Positions 33,786 through 42,251 of a DNA stretch of 64,000 bases are shown here, piece by piece. This stretch comes from Intestinibacillus massiliensis. GTDB lineage: Bacteria; Bacillota; Clostridia; Oscillospirales; Butyricicoccaceae. Under the pieces are notes generated by a model, which was given only the letters and a program-made list of their open reading frames with translations, was not told the origin of the DNA and did no database searches. Made by a program: the position numbers and the translations under genes. How positions within the stretch are numbered: the first letter of the stretch is position 1; each line of letters opens with the position of its first letter. The DNA lies in the NCBI GenBank assembly GCA_029267335.1, contig JAJUJC010000005.1, positions 1-64,000 of the forward strand. The letters run 5' to 3'.

Positions 33786-34985
33786 TCAGCGGTCGGGCAC
33801 GGTCAGTCTGCCGTGCGCGCGGGTCAGCACCCCGTCAAGTTCAAGCATGGTCAGCAGCGCGCTAACACGCGGCGCGGACAGTTCGCTGCGCTCGACGATC
33901 TCATCGACCGACGACGCGCCTGCGCGCACGGCTGCAACAATCGCGCGCTCCTCGTCGCTCAGCGCATCGTCCTCCGGCGGAGGCGGCGCGGCGGGCGCGG
34001 GCGCATCCTCGCGCAGCATGCGCTCCCAACGGGCGGGATCGTGCGGCGGCGGCCCACCGACCTGCCGCACAAAGGCGCGGTGTACGCGCTGCTCAAGCGG
34101 GGTGTCGGGCAAAAACGCCGCGTATTCGCGGATGATCGGACGCGCATCCTGCACGAGCCGCGCCGCGCCCGACGCGATGAGATCGTTCGAGCCCTCAAAG
34201 CTCGGCATGTCGATCAGTCCGGGCACAGCGAACACGTCGCGACCCTGCTCGAGCGCGCAGTCCGCCGTGATGAGCGAGCCTGCGCCGCGTCCCGCCTCGA
34301 TGACGAGCGTACCGGGCGTCATGCCGCTGATGATGCGGTTGCGCGCGGGAAAATGATGCCGCTCGGGCGGCGTGCCAGGCGGATATTCGCTGACGAGCGC
34401 GCCGGAGAGCGCGATGTCCTCCATGAGCCGCCGGTGTTCGGGCGGATAGCACACATCGATGCCGCAGCCGAGCACCGCGACCGTCGTGCCGCCCGCTTCG
34501 ATGGCGGCGCGGTTTGCCGCCCCATCCACGCCCGCCGCCATGCCCGACACGATGACGAAGCCCGCGCGGGAAAGCGCGGCGGACAGCTTGCGCGCGGCGA
34601 CCAGCCCGTAAGCGGACGCTTTGCGTTTGCCCACGACGGACACACACGCCACACGGTCAAGATCAGGCAGCGCGCCGCGCACATACAGTACGACGGGAGG
34701 ATCCGCGATCTGTCGCAGCCGGTCGGGATAGCCCGCGTCGGTCTGCGCCAGGATGGTCACGCCCAGACGGTCGCAGTCCGCAGCGATGCGGTCGGCGGCG
34801 CGGGTATCCTTGTCGCAGAGCGCGTCGACCTGTGCCTTGGTCAGACCCTCGGTCTGGGTCAGCGTGTGCCGATCGGCGGCGTAAATGCGCTCGACCGTGC
34901 CAAAGGAGGACAGCAGCTCCGCGGCGAGCCGCGGCGATACCGTGCCCCGCGAGGCGAGCCAGAGCCATAGGCTGCGTGCGGACAT
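33786..34985 (-). CDS. dprA: DNA-processing protein DprA
   Basis: Binds incoming single-stranded DNA and loads RecA during transformation. The 399-residue product has a helical N-terminal domain, a Rossmann-like DprA core with VSVVGKRKASAYG, VSGMAAGVDGAA, GCGIDVCYPPEH, FPARNRIISGM and EAGRGAGSLITA, then a Pro/Ala linker and a C-terminal winged-helix (DprA_WH, about 340-399). The start at 34985 is supported by AAAGGAG; an ATG at 35018 is not. Confidence 0.96.
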   Translation of the reverse strand: MSARSLWLWLASRGTVSPRLAAELLSSFGTVERIYAADRHTLTQTEGLTKAQVDALCDKDTRAADRIAADCDRLGVTILAQTDAGYPDRLRQIADPPVVLYVRGALPDLDRVACVSVVGKRKASAYGLVAARKLSAALSRAGFVIVSGMAAGVDGAANRAAIEAGGTTVAVLGCGIDVCYPPEHRRLMEDIALSGALVSEYPPGTPPERHHFPARNRIISGMTPGTLVIEAGRGAGSLITADCALEQGRDVFAVPGLIDMPSFEGSNDLIASGAARLVQDARPIIREYAAFLPDTPLEQRVHRAFVRQVGGPPPHDPARWERMLREDAPAPAAPPPPEDDALSDEERAIVAAVRAGASSVDEIVERSELSAPRVSALLTMLELDGVLTRAHGRLTVPDR

Positions 34986-35040
34986 CGCATCCACTCCTTT
35001 CACAGTGTCAGAGCGCACCGCGCTCTGTGCATCGGCAGTC

Positions 35041-35075
35041 GAAAATAGACAATACAGCGCGTATTGCCCATTTTC
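35041..35075 (-). other. RNA hairpin between the methyltransferase gene and dprA
   Basis: Fifteen-base arms, GAAAATGGGCAATAC and GTATTGTCTATTTTC on the minus strand, flank the loop GCGCT. All 15 pairs form in minus-strand RNA if two G-U pairs are allowed, whereas the plus strand would have two A-C mismatches. So the structure is for the co-directional transcript. There is no T tract, so it is more likely an mRNA stability or processing element than a terminator. A smaller inverted repeat CAGAGCGC/GCGCTCTG follows at 35009-35027. Confidence 0.6.
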
Positions 35076-35081
35076 GATCGT

Positions 35082-35861
35082 CTATGATCGTTTTGACATC
35101 TCCCACAGGAAGATGGACGCGGCAACGCCCGCGTTGAGCGATTCCGCGCAGCCCTGCATGGGCAGAATGACACGTCGGTCGGACAGCGCAAGCGCTTCCT
35201 CGGACACACCGCGCCCCTCATTGCCGATGATGACCGCGCTCTCCGTGAGCGGTACGCGGCCGACGGGCAGCGCATCGTCCGTGAGCGCGGCGGCATAGAC
35301 CGGCAGACCCTCGGCGTGCAGCCGCGCGATCGCGTCCGCGAGCGGCAGACGCACGACCGGCAACCGGAAGATCGCGCCCATCGTCGCGCGCACGACCTTG
35401 GGTGAACAGGGATCGACACAGCCCGGCGTGAGCACGACCGCGTCGATGGCGAACGCGTCCGCCGTGCGCAAAATGGTACCCAGATTGCCGGGGTCCTGCA
35501 AGCTGTCGAGCACGAGCACCCGTCGCGCGCCCGCAAGCGTATCCGCGCCGCACGCGCGCGGCTCGCACGCAAACAGCACAGGCTGCGGGGTCTCGACGTC
35601 GCTCGCCTGTGCAAACAGCGCAGCAGGTGCGCAGAACAGCACCGCCCCCGCCTGCTCGGCGCGCCGCAGCAGCGCAGCGTCGACCGCCGCGCCCTCGCGG
35701 GTGAGCACGGTCTTGACCCGTGCCCCGGACGATAACGCCTCACCGAGCATTTTTTCGCCCTCGCACAACATTTCACCCGCATTTTGCCGGTATTTCTTAT
35801 CGCGCGCGAGCCGCGCCAAATGTTTGAGTGTACCGTTTTGCCGGCTTTCGATCGTGGTCAT
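35082..35861 (-). CDS. TrmH/SpoU family RNA 2'-O-methyltransferase
   Basis: An SPOUT-class enzyme using S-adenosylmethionine to methylate a ribose in rRNA or tRNA. The 259-residue product has an L30e-like substrate-binding N-domain, then motif 1 DPGNLGTILRTADAF, motif 2 IIGNEGRGVSEE and motif 3 LPMQGCAESLNAGVAAS. Its ATG overlaps the ktrA stop as ATGA. The target nucleotide cannot be read from the sequence; in other Firmicutes homologues beside pheST or ktr genes are annotated as 23S rRNA methyltransferases. Confidence 0.9.
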   Translation of the reverse strand: MTTIESRQNGTLKHLARLARDKKYRQNAGEMLCEGEKMLGEALSSGARVKTVLTREGAAVDAALLRRAEQAGAVLFCAPAALFAQASDVETPQPVLFACEPRACGADTLAGARRVLVLDSLQDPGNLGTILRTADAFAIDAVVLTPGCVDPCSPKVVRATMGAIFRLPVVRLPLADAIARLHAEGLPVYAAALTDDALPVGRVPLTESAVIIGNEGRGVSEEALALSDRRVILPMQGCAESLNAGVAASIFLWEMSKRS

Positions 35862-36514
35862 CGCATTTTATCGAGCTGCTCGATGGTCGCGTTTTCACCG
35901 ACTACGATCAGCATATCGCCCGTATGGATGACCTGATCCGCCGACGGGGAGATCGTAATGATCTTGCCATCCGCGCCGCGCAGCGCGAGAACATTGACGC
36001 CGTAGCGCGCGCGCACGTTCAGCTCTGCGAGCGTTTTGCCGTTCCACTTTTCGGGCGGTACGATCTCGACGATGCTGAAATCGGGTGACAGCTCGATAAA
36101 GTCGATGATGCTGTCATTTGACAATGTCTGCGCGAGGCGTTGCCCCATGTCGCTCTCCGGAAATACGACCTTGTCCGCGCCGATGCGGTCGAGCACCTTC
36201 GCGTGCAGCGCGCTCTGCGCCTTGGCGATGACGAATTTCACGCCTAGCTCCTTGAGCAGCAGCGTGACGAGCACGCTGTCCTGAATGTCGGACGCAATCG
36301 CCACGATCGCAACGTCAAAGTTGCGCACGCCGACCGCGCGCAGTACGCTTTCCTCTGTCGCGTCGCCCACGATGGCGTGCGTGACCTCGTCCTTGATGCG
36401 CTGAATGGTGTCCTCATTGCTGTCGAGTGCAAGCACTTCATTGCCGCGGCTGTATAGCTCGCGCGCGACCGCTGCGCCAAACCGGCCCATACCAATAATT
36501 GCAAAAGATTTCAT
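35858..36514 (-). CDS. ktrA: Potassium uptake regulatory subunit KtrA/TrkA
   Basis: Cytoplasmic gating ring of the Ktr K+ channel/transporter. The 218-residue product has an RCK_N Rossmann domain with IIGMGRFG (6-13) and a conserved acid (ALDSNED) that binds ATP/ADP, and an RCK_C domain from about 135. RCK_C domains in this family bind c-di-AMP, and the window also encodes the c-di-AMP phosphodiesterase GdpP. It lies 82 nt downstream of ktrB. Confidence 0.95.
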   Translation of the reverse strand: MKSFAIIGMGRFGAAVARELYSRGNEVLALDSNEDTIQRIKDEVTHAIVGDATEESVLRAVGVRNFDVAIVAIASDIQDSVLVTLLLKELGVKFVIAKAQSALHAKVLDRIGADKVVFPESDMGQRLAQTLSNDSIIDFIELSPDFSIVEIVPPEKWNGKTLAELNVRARYGVNVLALRGADGKIITISPSADQVIHTGDMLIVVGENATIEQLDKMR

Positions 36515-36596
36515 ACTGTATTTCCCCTTATGCCGCGCGCCGTCCTTGCTGCACGCGGACTTTCTTCTCAAAAATAACCGATCGCGTGCGACCGTT

Positions 36597-37973
36597 TTAT
36601 CCGACGAAAACCTGTGTCTCGGGATAGTGGATGCTCGCTTCGCTCTGCTGTCCCATGAGCACCGCAACGCCGAGCGTGAGCACGCCGACGCGACCGAGGA
36701 ACATGAGCGCAATGAGCGTCAGATGGGATACAACACCGAGCTGTGCGGTGATGCCGATCGTCAGACCAACTGTGCAGAACGCCGAGGTCGCCTCAAACAG
36801 GCTCGCGGAAAACGGGGCGTTGTCGAAGGTGAGCAGTACGATGGCGCCTGCAAAAATCAGCGTGACACCGATGATGAGCATGGTGACAGCGTTGACGATG
36901 TTGCGCGTGCCGAGTGTGCGCCCGAACACCGTGACCTCGCGCTGTCCCTTCATCGCGCTGCGCGCGGTGAGCACGAGCACGGCGAGCGTGACCGTCTTGA
37001 TACCGCCCGCGGTCGAGCCGGGGGAGCCGCCGATGAGCATGAGCAGGATGCCGACCGCATGGGTCTGGCTGGTCATCGCGCCCTGCGGAATGGTTTCAAA
37101 GCCCGCGGTACGCAGTGTGACCGACTCGAAGAGCGCCGCCATCGGTCGTGCCCAAAGAGGCAGTTGACCAAGCGAACGAGGATTATTCCACTCAAAAACG
37201 CAGATGAAAAGCGCGCCGCCGAAAATCAGCATGGCGGTCGTGATGAGCACAAGCTTGGTGTGCAGCCGCAGATGGCGGAAGCGATGGTGCTCATACAGGT
37301 CGTTCCAGACATAAAAACCGATACCGCCAATGACGATGAGCAGCATGATCGTCAGGTTGACGATGGGGTCGGTGACATAAAGCCCAAGTGAGGAAAAGGG
37401 CTTGGTCTGTCCGAGCAGGTCAAATCCCGCGTTACAAAATGCGGAGACCGAGTGGAATACACCCTTTTTGATGCCGTCCGCCACGCCATAATCGCTCATG
37501 AAACGCAGCGACAGCACGATCGCGCCGATGCCCTCAAACAGCAGTGTGCCGAGTAGCACGCGACGCGTCATGCGCACGATGCCCGACATGTCGTCGACAT
37601 TGAGCGAGGTGGTCATGATCATGCGTTCGCGCATCGTAATGGTGCGCCGCACGAGGAAGGAAAACAGCGTCGCGATACTCATAAAGCCCAGACCGCCGAT
37701 CTGGATGAGCAGCAAAATGACGCTCTGCCCGAAGCCGCTCCAGTGGGTATAGGTATCGACGACGATCAGACCGGTGACGCAGGTCGCGCTCGTGGAGGTG
37801 AACAGCGCCGTGACAAAATCCGTCCACTCACCGGTGCGTGAGGAGATCGGAAGCATAAGCAGAAGCGCACCAGTCAGAATGATGAGGAAAAAGCCCACGC
37901 CGACGATCTGCGTCGGCTTGACCCGCTTCCCTTTCTTTTTTACGCGTGCAACATGCTTCTGCACAAAATTCAT
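36597..37973 (-). CDS. ktrB: Potassium uptake membrane subunit KtrB/TrkH
   Basis: Ion-translocating subunit of the Ktr system. The 458-residue product has eight main transmembrane helices in four MPM repeats with selectivity-filter segments SATCVTGL, SAFCNAGF, TLRTAGFE and SAFCTVGLT, plus the gating-loop neighbourhood GGSPGSTAGGIKT. The ATG at 37973 lies 11 nt after AAGGA; a TTG at 37979 is possible. It is transcribed with ktrA, the methyltransferase, dprA, topA, trmFO and plsX. Confidence 0.95.
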   Translation of the reverse strand: MNFVQKHVARVKKKGKRVKPTQIVGVGFFLIILTGALLLMLPISSRTGEWTDFVTALFTSTSATCVTGLIVVDTYTHWSGFGQSVILLLIQIGGLGFMSIATLFSFLVRRTITMRERMIMTTSLNVDDMSGIVRMTRRVLLGTLLFEGIGAIVLSLRFMSDYGVADGIKKGVFHSVSAFCNAGFDLLGQTKPFSSLGLYVTDPIVNLTIMLLIVIGGIGFYVWNDLYEHHRFRHLRLHTKLVLITTAMLIFGGALFICVFEWNNPRSLGQLPLWARPMAALFESVTLRTAGFETIPQGAMTSQTHAVGILLMLIGGSPGSTAGGIKTVTLAVLVLTARSAMKGQREVTVFGRTLGTRNIVNAVTMLIIGVTLIFAGAIVLLTFDNAPFSASLFEATSAFCTVGLTIGITAQLGVVSHLTLIALMFLGRVGVLTLGVAVLMGQQSEASIHYPETQVFVG

Positions 37974-38010
37974 GTACAAACAAATCCTTCTTTCCCGCCG
38001 CTACACGGCG

Positions 38011-38044
38011 AAAAGCCTGAACACTGTCAAACGGCGTCCAGGCT
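38011..38044 (-). terminator. Terminator of greA-lysS
   Basis: On the minus strand AGCCTGGAC/GTTCAGGCT (9 bp with one G-U, 13-nt loop) followed by TTTTC, 10 nt past the lysS stop. Confidence 0.75.
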
Positions 38045-38054
38045 ATTTCGGTGC

Positions 38055-39560
38055 TTACTCAGAAAGCGGCTTCATCGTGGGGAACAGCAGCACGTCGCGG
38101 ATGGACGCGCTGTCGGTCAGCAGCATGACCAGACGGTCGATGCCCATGCCCATACCGCCGGTCGGCGGCATGCCGTACTCGAGCGCGTTGACGTAATCCT
38201 CGTCCATCATGCTCGCTTCGTCGTCGCCCGCATCGCGCAGGGCGACCTGACGCTCGAAACGTGCCTTCTGGTCGATGGGGTCGTTCAGCTCGGAGAACGC
38301 GTTTGCAAGCTCGCGTCCGACGACGAACAGCTCAAAACGCTCGGTCAGGCGTGCATCGGTCGGCTTGCGCTTGGCAAGCGGCGAAACCTCAACCGGATAA
38401 TCGGTGATGAAGGTCGGCTGCGTCAGCTTGTCCTCGACGAACTCGTCGAAGCACTGCGCGAGCAAATCGCCCCAGCTTTCCTTGCCCTTTTCGGTCTCGA
38501 TGCCCTTGGCGTGCATCTGGCGCAGAGCCTCCTCGCCGTCGATCGCCATGAAGTCGATGCCGGCGTATTCTTTGACCGCGTCCGCCATGGTCAGGCGTTT
38601 CCAGCCCTTGGCAAAGTCGATGTCGACACCCTGATAGGTGACACGCGTCGTGCCGAGCACCTTATCGCACACATGCACGACCATATCCTCGGTGATGTCC
38701 ATCATGCCGTTATAGTCGGTGTATGCCTGATACAGCTCGATCGAGGTGAACTCCGGATTGTGCTTGGTGTCCATGCCCTCGTTGCGGAAGATACGGCCGA
38801 TCTCATAGACCTGCTCCAGGCCGCCGACGATCAGGCGCTTGAGGTGCAGCTCGGTCGCAATGCGCATATACATGTCGATGTCGAGCGCGTTGTGATGCGT
38901 GACGAACGGACGCGCGGACGCGCCGCCCGGGATGGTGTTCAGGCACGGGGTCTCGACCTCCATGAAGCCGCGGCCATCCATGAACGCGCGAATCTCGCGC
39001 ACGATCTTGGAGCGCTTTTCGAAGGTATCACGCACATCGGGGTTGATGATGAGATCGACATAGCGCTGACGATAGCGCATGTCGGTGTCCTTCAGGCCAT
39101 GCCACTTTTCCGGCAGCGGGATCAGGTTCTTCGACAGCAGCGTCAGCTTGTCCACCATGATGGAAATCTCACCCTTCTGGGTGCGGAACACATCGCCCTC
39201 GACGCCGACCAGATCGCCGATGTCGAGCTTCTTAAACGCCTGATACTCGTCTACGCCGAGCACGTCGCGCTTGACATAGAGCTGGATCCGGCCGAAACGG
39301 TCGGACAGGTCGGAAAAGGACGCCTTGCCCATGATGCGTTTGGACATCATGCGGCCCGCGAGCGCGACCTTTTTGCCCTCGAACGCGTCATAGTCACCCG
39401 TAATGTCGGTGGTGTAGTGCGTGCGGTCAAAGCGCACGCGCGCGAACGGATCGTTGCCCGCGTCCTGTAATTCCTGCAGCTTCTCGCGGCGGATACGGCG
39501 CAGCTCGTGAAGTTCCTCTGCGGTCTGCTCGTGCTGCTCCTGCTGATTATTTTCTGCCAT
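38055..39560 (-). CDS. lysS: Lysyl-tRNA synthetase (class II)
   Basis: Charges tRNA-Lys. The 501-residue product has an N-terminal OB anticodon-binding domain (about 55-160) and a class II core with motif 2 [20 protein letters not shown] and motif 3 [15 protein letters not shown]. The ATG at 39560 is spaced 6-7 nt from GGGTGAG; an ATG at 39566 is too close. It forms an operon with greA upstream, a common Firmicutes pair. Confidence 0.98.
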   Translation of the reverse strand: MAENNQQEQHEQTAEELHELRRIRREKLQELQDAGNDPFARVRFDRTHYTTDITGDYDAFEGKKVALAGRMMSKRIMGKASFSDLSDRFGRIQLYVKRDVLGVDEYQAFKKLDIGDLVGVEGDVFRTQKGEISIMVDKLTLLSKNLIPLPEKWHGLKDTDMRYRQRYVDLIINPDVRDTFEKRSKIVREIRAFMDGRGFMEVETPCLNTIPGGASARPFVTHHNALDIDMYMRIATELHLKRLIVGGLEQVYEIGRIFRNEGMDTKHNPEFTSIELYQAYTDYNGMMDITEDMVVHVCDKVLGTTRVTYQGVDIDFAKGWKRLTMADAVKEYAGIDFMAIDGEEALRQMHAKGIETEKGKESWGDLLAQCFDEFVEDKLTQPTFITDYPVEVSPLAKRKPTDARLTERFELFVVGRELANAFSELNDPIDQKARFERQVALRDAGDDEASMMDEDYVNALEYGMPPTGGMGMGIDRLVMLLTDSASIRDVLLFPTMKPLSE

Positions 39561-39604
39561 TCTCATCTCACCCTAATCAAAATTTATCTATGAAAGTGCG
39601 TTTC

Positions 39605-40078
39605 TTACTTTTTAATATCGACGATCTGATACTTGATCGTGCCGTCCGGCGCTTCGACCTCAACGACCGTGCCGATTTTCTTGCCGAGCATCGCCTTGCC
39701 GAACGGGGACTCGTCGGAAATCTTGCCATCCATCGGGTCGGCTTCCTGCGAGCCGACGAAGTGATATTCCTCTTCCTCATCCAGCTCCAGATCCTTTACA
39801 ACGAAGCGGCATCCGGGGGAAACCTCGTCCGCTGCATACATGTCGTCGGTGATGACGACCGCATGCGCGAGCACGTTTTCAATCTCCGCCATACGCGAGA
39901 AAACCTTGCCCTGCTCGTTCTTCGCCTCGTCGTATTCGCTGTTCTCCGACAGGTCACCGAAGGAGCGCGCCTCCTTGATCTGCTCCGCGACTTCGTGCTC
40001 GCGGACGGTCTTTAAATATTCCAGCTCCTCTTTGAGCTTGTCAAGGCTTTCCTGTGTCAGCTTGAATTCCTTTGCCAT
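39605..40078 (-). CDS. greA: Transcription elongation factor GreA
   Basis: Rescues backtracked RNA polymerase by stimulating transcript cleavage. The 157-residue product has an N-terminal antiparallel coiled coil carrying the acidic tip GDLSENSEYDEAKNEQG, then the FKBP-like C-domain (SPFGKAMLGKKIGTVVEVE). It has its own strong promoter and is followed by lysS. Confidence 0.98.
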   Translation of the reverse strand: MAKEFKLTQESLDKLKEELEYLKTVREHEVAEQIKEARSFGDLSENSEYDEAKNEQGKVFSRMAEIENVLAHAVVITDDMYAADEVSPGCRFVVKDLELDEEEEYHFVGSQEADPMDGKISDESPFGKAMLGKKIGTVVEVEAPDGTIKYQIVDIKK

Positions 40079-40137
40079 TTTTCACGCTATCCTCTCTATA
40101 TGAAAATTCTGTTTCTGGGTCCATTACATTACGTCTT

Positions 40138-40166
40138 ATTATATGGACGCTTCCTGCCAATGTCAA
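40138..40166 (-). promoter_or_regulatory. Consensus promoter of greA-lysS
   Basis: On the minus strand a perfect TTGACA (40161-40166), a 17-bp spacer and a perfect TATAAT (40138-40143), about 60 nt before greA. Confidence 0.95.
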
Positions 40167-40185
40167 GCAATCGACCAAAAGGTTC

Positions 40186-40929
40186 TTATTTTTTTATCAA
40201 ATCGACGATTTCCAGTGCGCTGCACGCCGCCCGGTCATGAGAAACGACCATACTCAGCACCCCTTCACGGTCGGTGTCTACGAGCGGCTCGTAAAGACCG
40301 CCTGCAACATGGGCGTCGTCAAAGTCCGCGGCGGGCGCGCCGCCCTCGCACAGAGCGACCGTGACCGGATGCGGCAGCCGCACGCGAAAGGTCGGATGCG
40401 GCCGATCAAAGAGCAGCACTGCGGTTTTGGACGCGTGCACGCCGACCTGGTCGAGCAGTGCCGCCGCGCCGGTCTCGTCCATCAAACGGCGGCGCACCGA
40501 TTCCCCGCGCGCGCCGAAATCGAGCACAAGCTGCCGGCAATGCTGCGCGGCATAGCGCGCGGCGGCGAGCACGTCGCTGTCCAGTCCGCGGGCATAGAGC
40601 AGTACCGCGCTGTTCGGCGTGCCGCGCAGCACATGCGCGAGCACCCGCGGCGCAAGCGCGCGCAGCAATGCCGTGTGCGGCGCTGCATCTATATGATACC
40701 GCGCGAGCACGGACTTCATGTATGGCGTATCGGGCGCTGCCACACGGGTCACACCGCGCAGTGCGAGCAGGCGCACGCTCTGCCGCAGCATCAGGTTGTC
40801 GAGCATGCCGTCCTCGCTGCGCATTTGCAGCAGCGCGGTCTGAAATCGCACACCGCCGATGGTCTCCATGCGCTCGATGCGCGCACGCGGCGCGTCCCCA
40901 TCCACCCGGATTCGGATGATCCCCTGCAT
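40186..40929 (-). CDS. Conserved-looking protein of unknown function
   Basis: I do not recognise this 247-residue protein. It has no signal peptide or membrane helix and is rich in Ala, Arg and Leu. Alternating hydrophobic strands and helices (for example SAVLLYARGLDSDVLAAAR, CRQLVLDFGARGES and SKTAVLLFDRP) suggest an alpha/beta fold of Rossmann type, but there is no glycine-rich nucleotide loop. The ATG at 40929 has AGGAGGGG 9 nt upstream. It is the last gene after ftsEX, the murein hydrolase and the CtpA-type protease, 61 nt downstream of the protease gene, so a role linked to envelope growth or sporulation is a guess from position. The gene is real, judging by its ribosome site and codon use. 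Confidence 0.75.
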   Translation of the reverse strand: MQGIIRIRVDGDAPRARIERMETIGGVRFQTALLQMRSEDGMLDNLMLRQSVRLLALRGVTRVAAPDTPYMKSVLARYHIDAAPHTALLRALAPRVLAHVLRGTPNSAVLLYARGLDSDVLAAARYAAQHCRQLVLDFGARGESVRRRLMDETGAAALLDQVGVHASKTAVLLFDRPHPTFRVRLPHPVTVALCEGGAPAADFDDAHVAGGLYEPLVDTDREGVLSMVVSHDRAACSALEIVDLIKK

Positions 40930-40990
40930 AACCTGTCCCCTCCTGCACGTTTTGAGACAGAATATGCAGCATTTCCCCGCGCTAGAACGA

Positions 40991-42184
40991 CTATTTCCCT
41001 TCCTTGACCGCTTTGTATGCCGCTTGGAGCTGGGTGTCCTCGCTTGACTGCATGCCGAAGAAGTTTTTGTAGTTTTCCTCGCTCAGCGAGACCAAAACAT
41101 CGGGTTTGATGCCGATGCCTGCGAGATTCTTGCCTTTTGGGGTGTAATAGGTGCGGTCAGACAGGATGATCGCCGAGCCGTCCGACAGCTCATAGGAGCG
41201 TTGTGAGTAGCCCTTGCCCGTCGTGTGGTCGCCCACGATGACCGCCTTGCCGTATTCCTGCAGCGCCGCGGGGAAAAACTCCGCCGCGCTGATCGACTGG
41301 TCGTTCACAAGCACCGCCATCGGCAGATCGAGCGCATTTGCATCCGATTTGAGCACGGTCTCCTCCCCCGTTTTGTCGCGCAGGCTGATGATCGGTCCTT
41401 CGGGCAGCAGCGGATCGAGCATCTTCGACAGCACATCGACCGAGCCTCCTCCGTTGAAGCGCACATCGAAAATAAAGCCCTCGGCGTCCTGCTTTTGCAG
41501 CGTATCGAGCGCGTTTAAAAATTCGGTATCCGCGCCGCCGTCAAAATCCGAGATCGCAATGTAGCCGACGTTCCCGTCCAGCATTCGGCTGCGGATCGCG
41601 GTGCGCTTGACTGTTGCGCGTTTGATGGAATAGGTCTGCTCGCTGCCGTCCGCGTGGCGCACCTGAAGCGTGAGCGTCGTGCCCGCCTTGCCGCGCACCG
41701 CGTCCACGACCTCGGCGGCGGTGTACTGTTTGCCCACCGTTTTATCATCCGCACCCACGATGACGTCGCCCGCGACGAGACCCGCTTTTGCCGCCGGCGA
41801 GTCGGGGTACACCTCAAAAATACGGATCGTGCCGTCGCTCATCGTGACCTGCGTGCCGATGCCTACCATCTCGCCGTCGAGCCGCAGTTTATACGCCGCA
41901 TAGTCCTCCTTGGAGACATAATAGCTCCATTTATCGCCCACACCGAGCACAAAACCGGTCGCTGCAGTGTCGAGCGCTTTTTGTGGGTCATATTCTCCGA
42001 CATAGCGTTCGTCGATGACATGCTGTAACTCGCTGAGCTTGCCGTACAGCTTTTGCTGCGCGGCATATTCCGGCATCGCGGCGTTGAAGCTGCGGTTGCT
42101 TGCAAGCAGCGTGACATTCGCGGTCGCGACTGCGGTCAGCAGGCACAGCGCCGCTGTCGTACCCGGGGTGATGTGTTTTTTCAT
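40991..42184 (-). CDS. C-terminal processing protease, S41 family with PDZ domain (CtpA type)
   Basis: Exported serine protease. The 397-residue product has an N-terminal signal or membrane anchor (about 8-29), a helical linker, a PDZ domain (about 95-180; GIGTQVTMSDG, SPAAKAGLVAGDVI), and the S41 domain with the DVRFNGGGSVDVL block, nucleophile Ser in NDQSISAAEFF and the general-base Lys in HTTGKGYSQ. The start at 42184 follows TAGGAGG by 9 nt. It lies directly downstream of an M23 murein hydrolase in the ftsEX operon; CtpA/CtpB proteases often process wall hydrolases or the sigma-K checkpoint in spore formers, so either role is possible. Confidence 0.93.
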   Translation of the reverse strand: MKKHITPGTTAALCLLTAVATANVTLLASNRSFNAAMPEYAAQQKLYGKLSELQHVIDERYVGEYDPQKALDTAATGFVLGVGDKWSYYVSKEDYAAYKLRLDGEMVGIGTQVTMSDGTIRIFEVYPDSPAAKAGLVAGDVIVGADDKTVGKQYTAAEVVDAVRGKAGTTLTLQVRHADGSEQTYSIKRATVKRTAIRSRMLDGNVGYIAISDFDGGADTEFLNALDTLQKQDAEGFIFDVRFNGGGSVDVLSKMLDPLLPEGPIISLRDKTGEETVLKSDANALDLPMAVLVNDQSISAAEFFPAALQEYGKAVIVGDHTTGKGYSQRSYELSDGSAIILSDRTYYTPKGKNLAGIGIKPDVLVSLSEENYKNFFGMQSSEDTQLQAAYKAVKEGK

Positions 42185-42251
42185 CAAACATTGCCTCCTA
42201 CGAAAAAACAGGGAGCGGAACCGTTTTGATTCCCCTCCCCGTTTTTTGACA

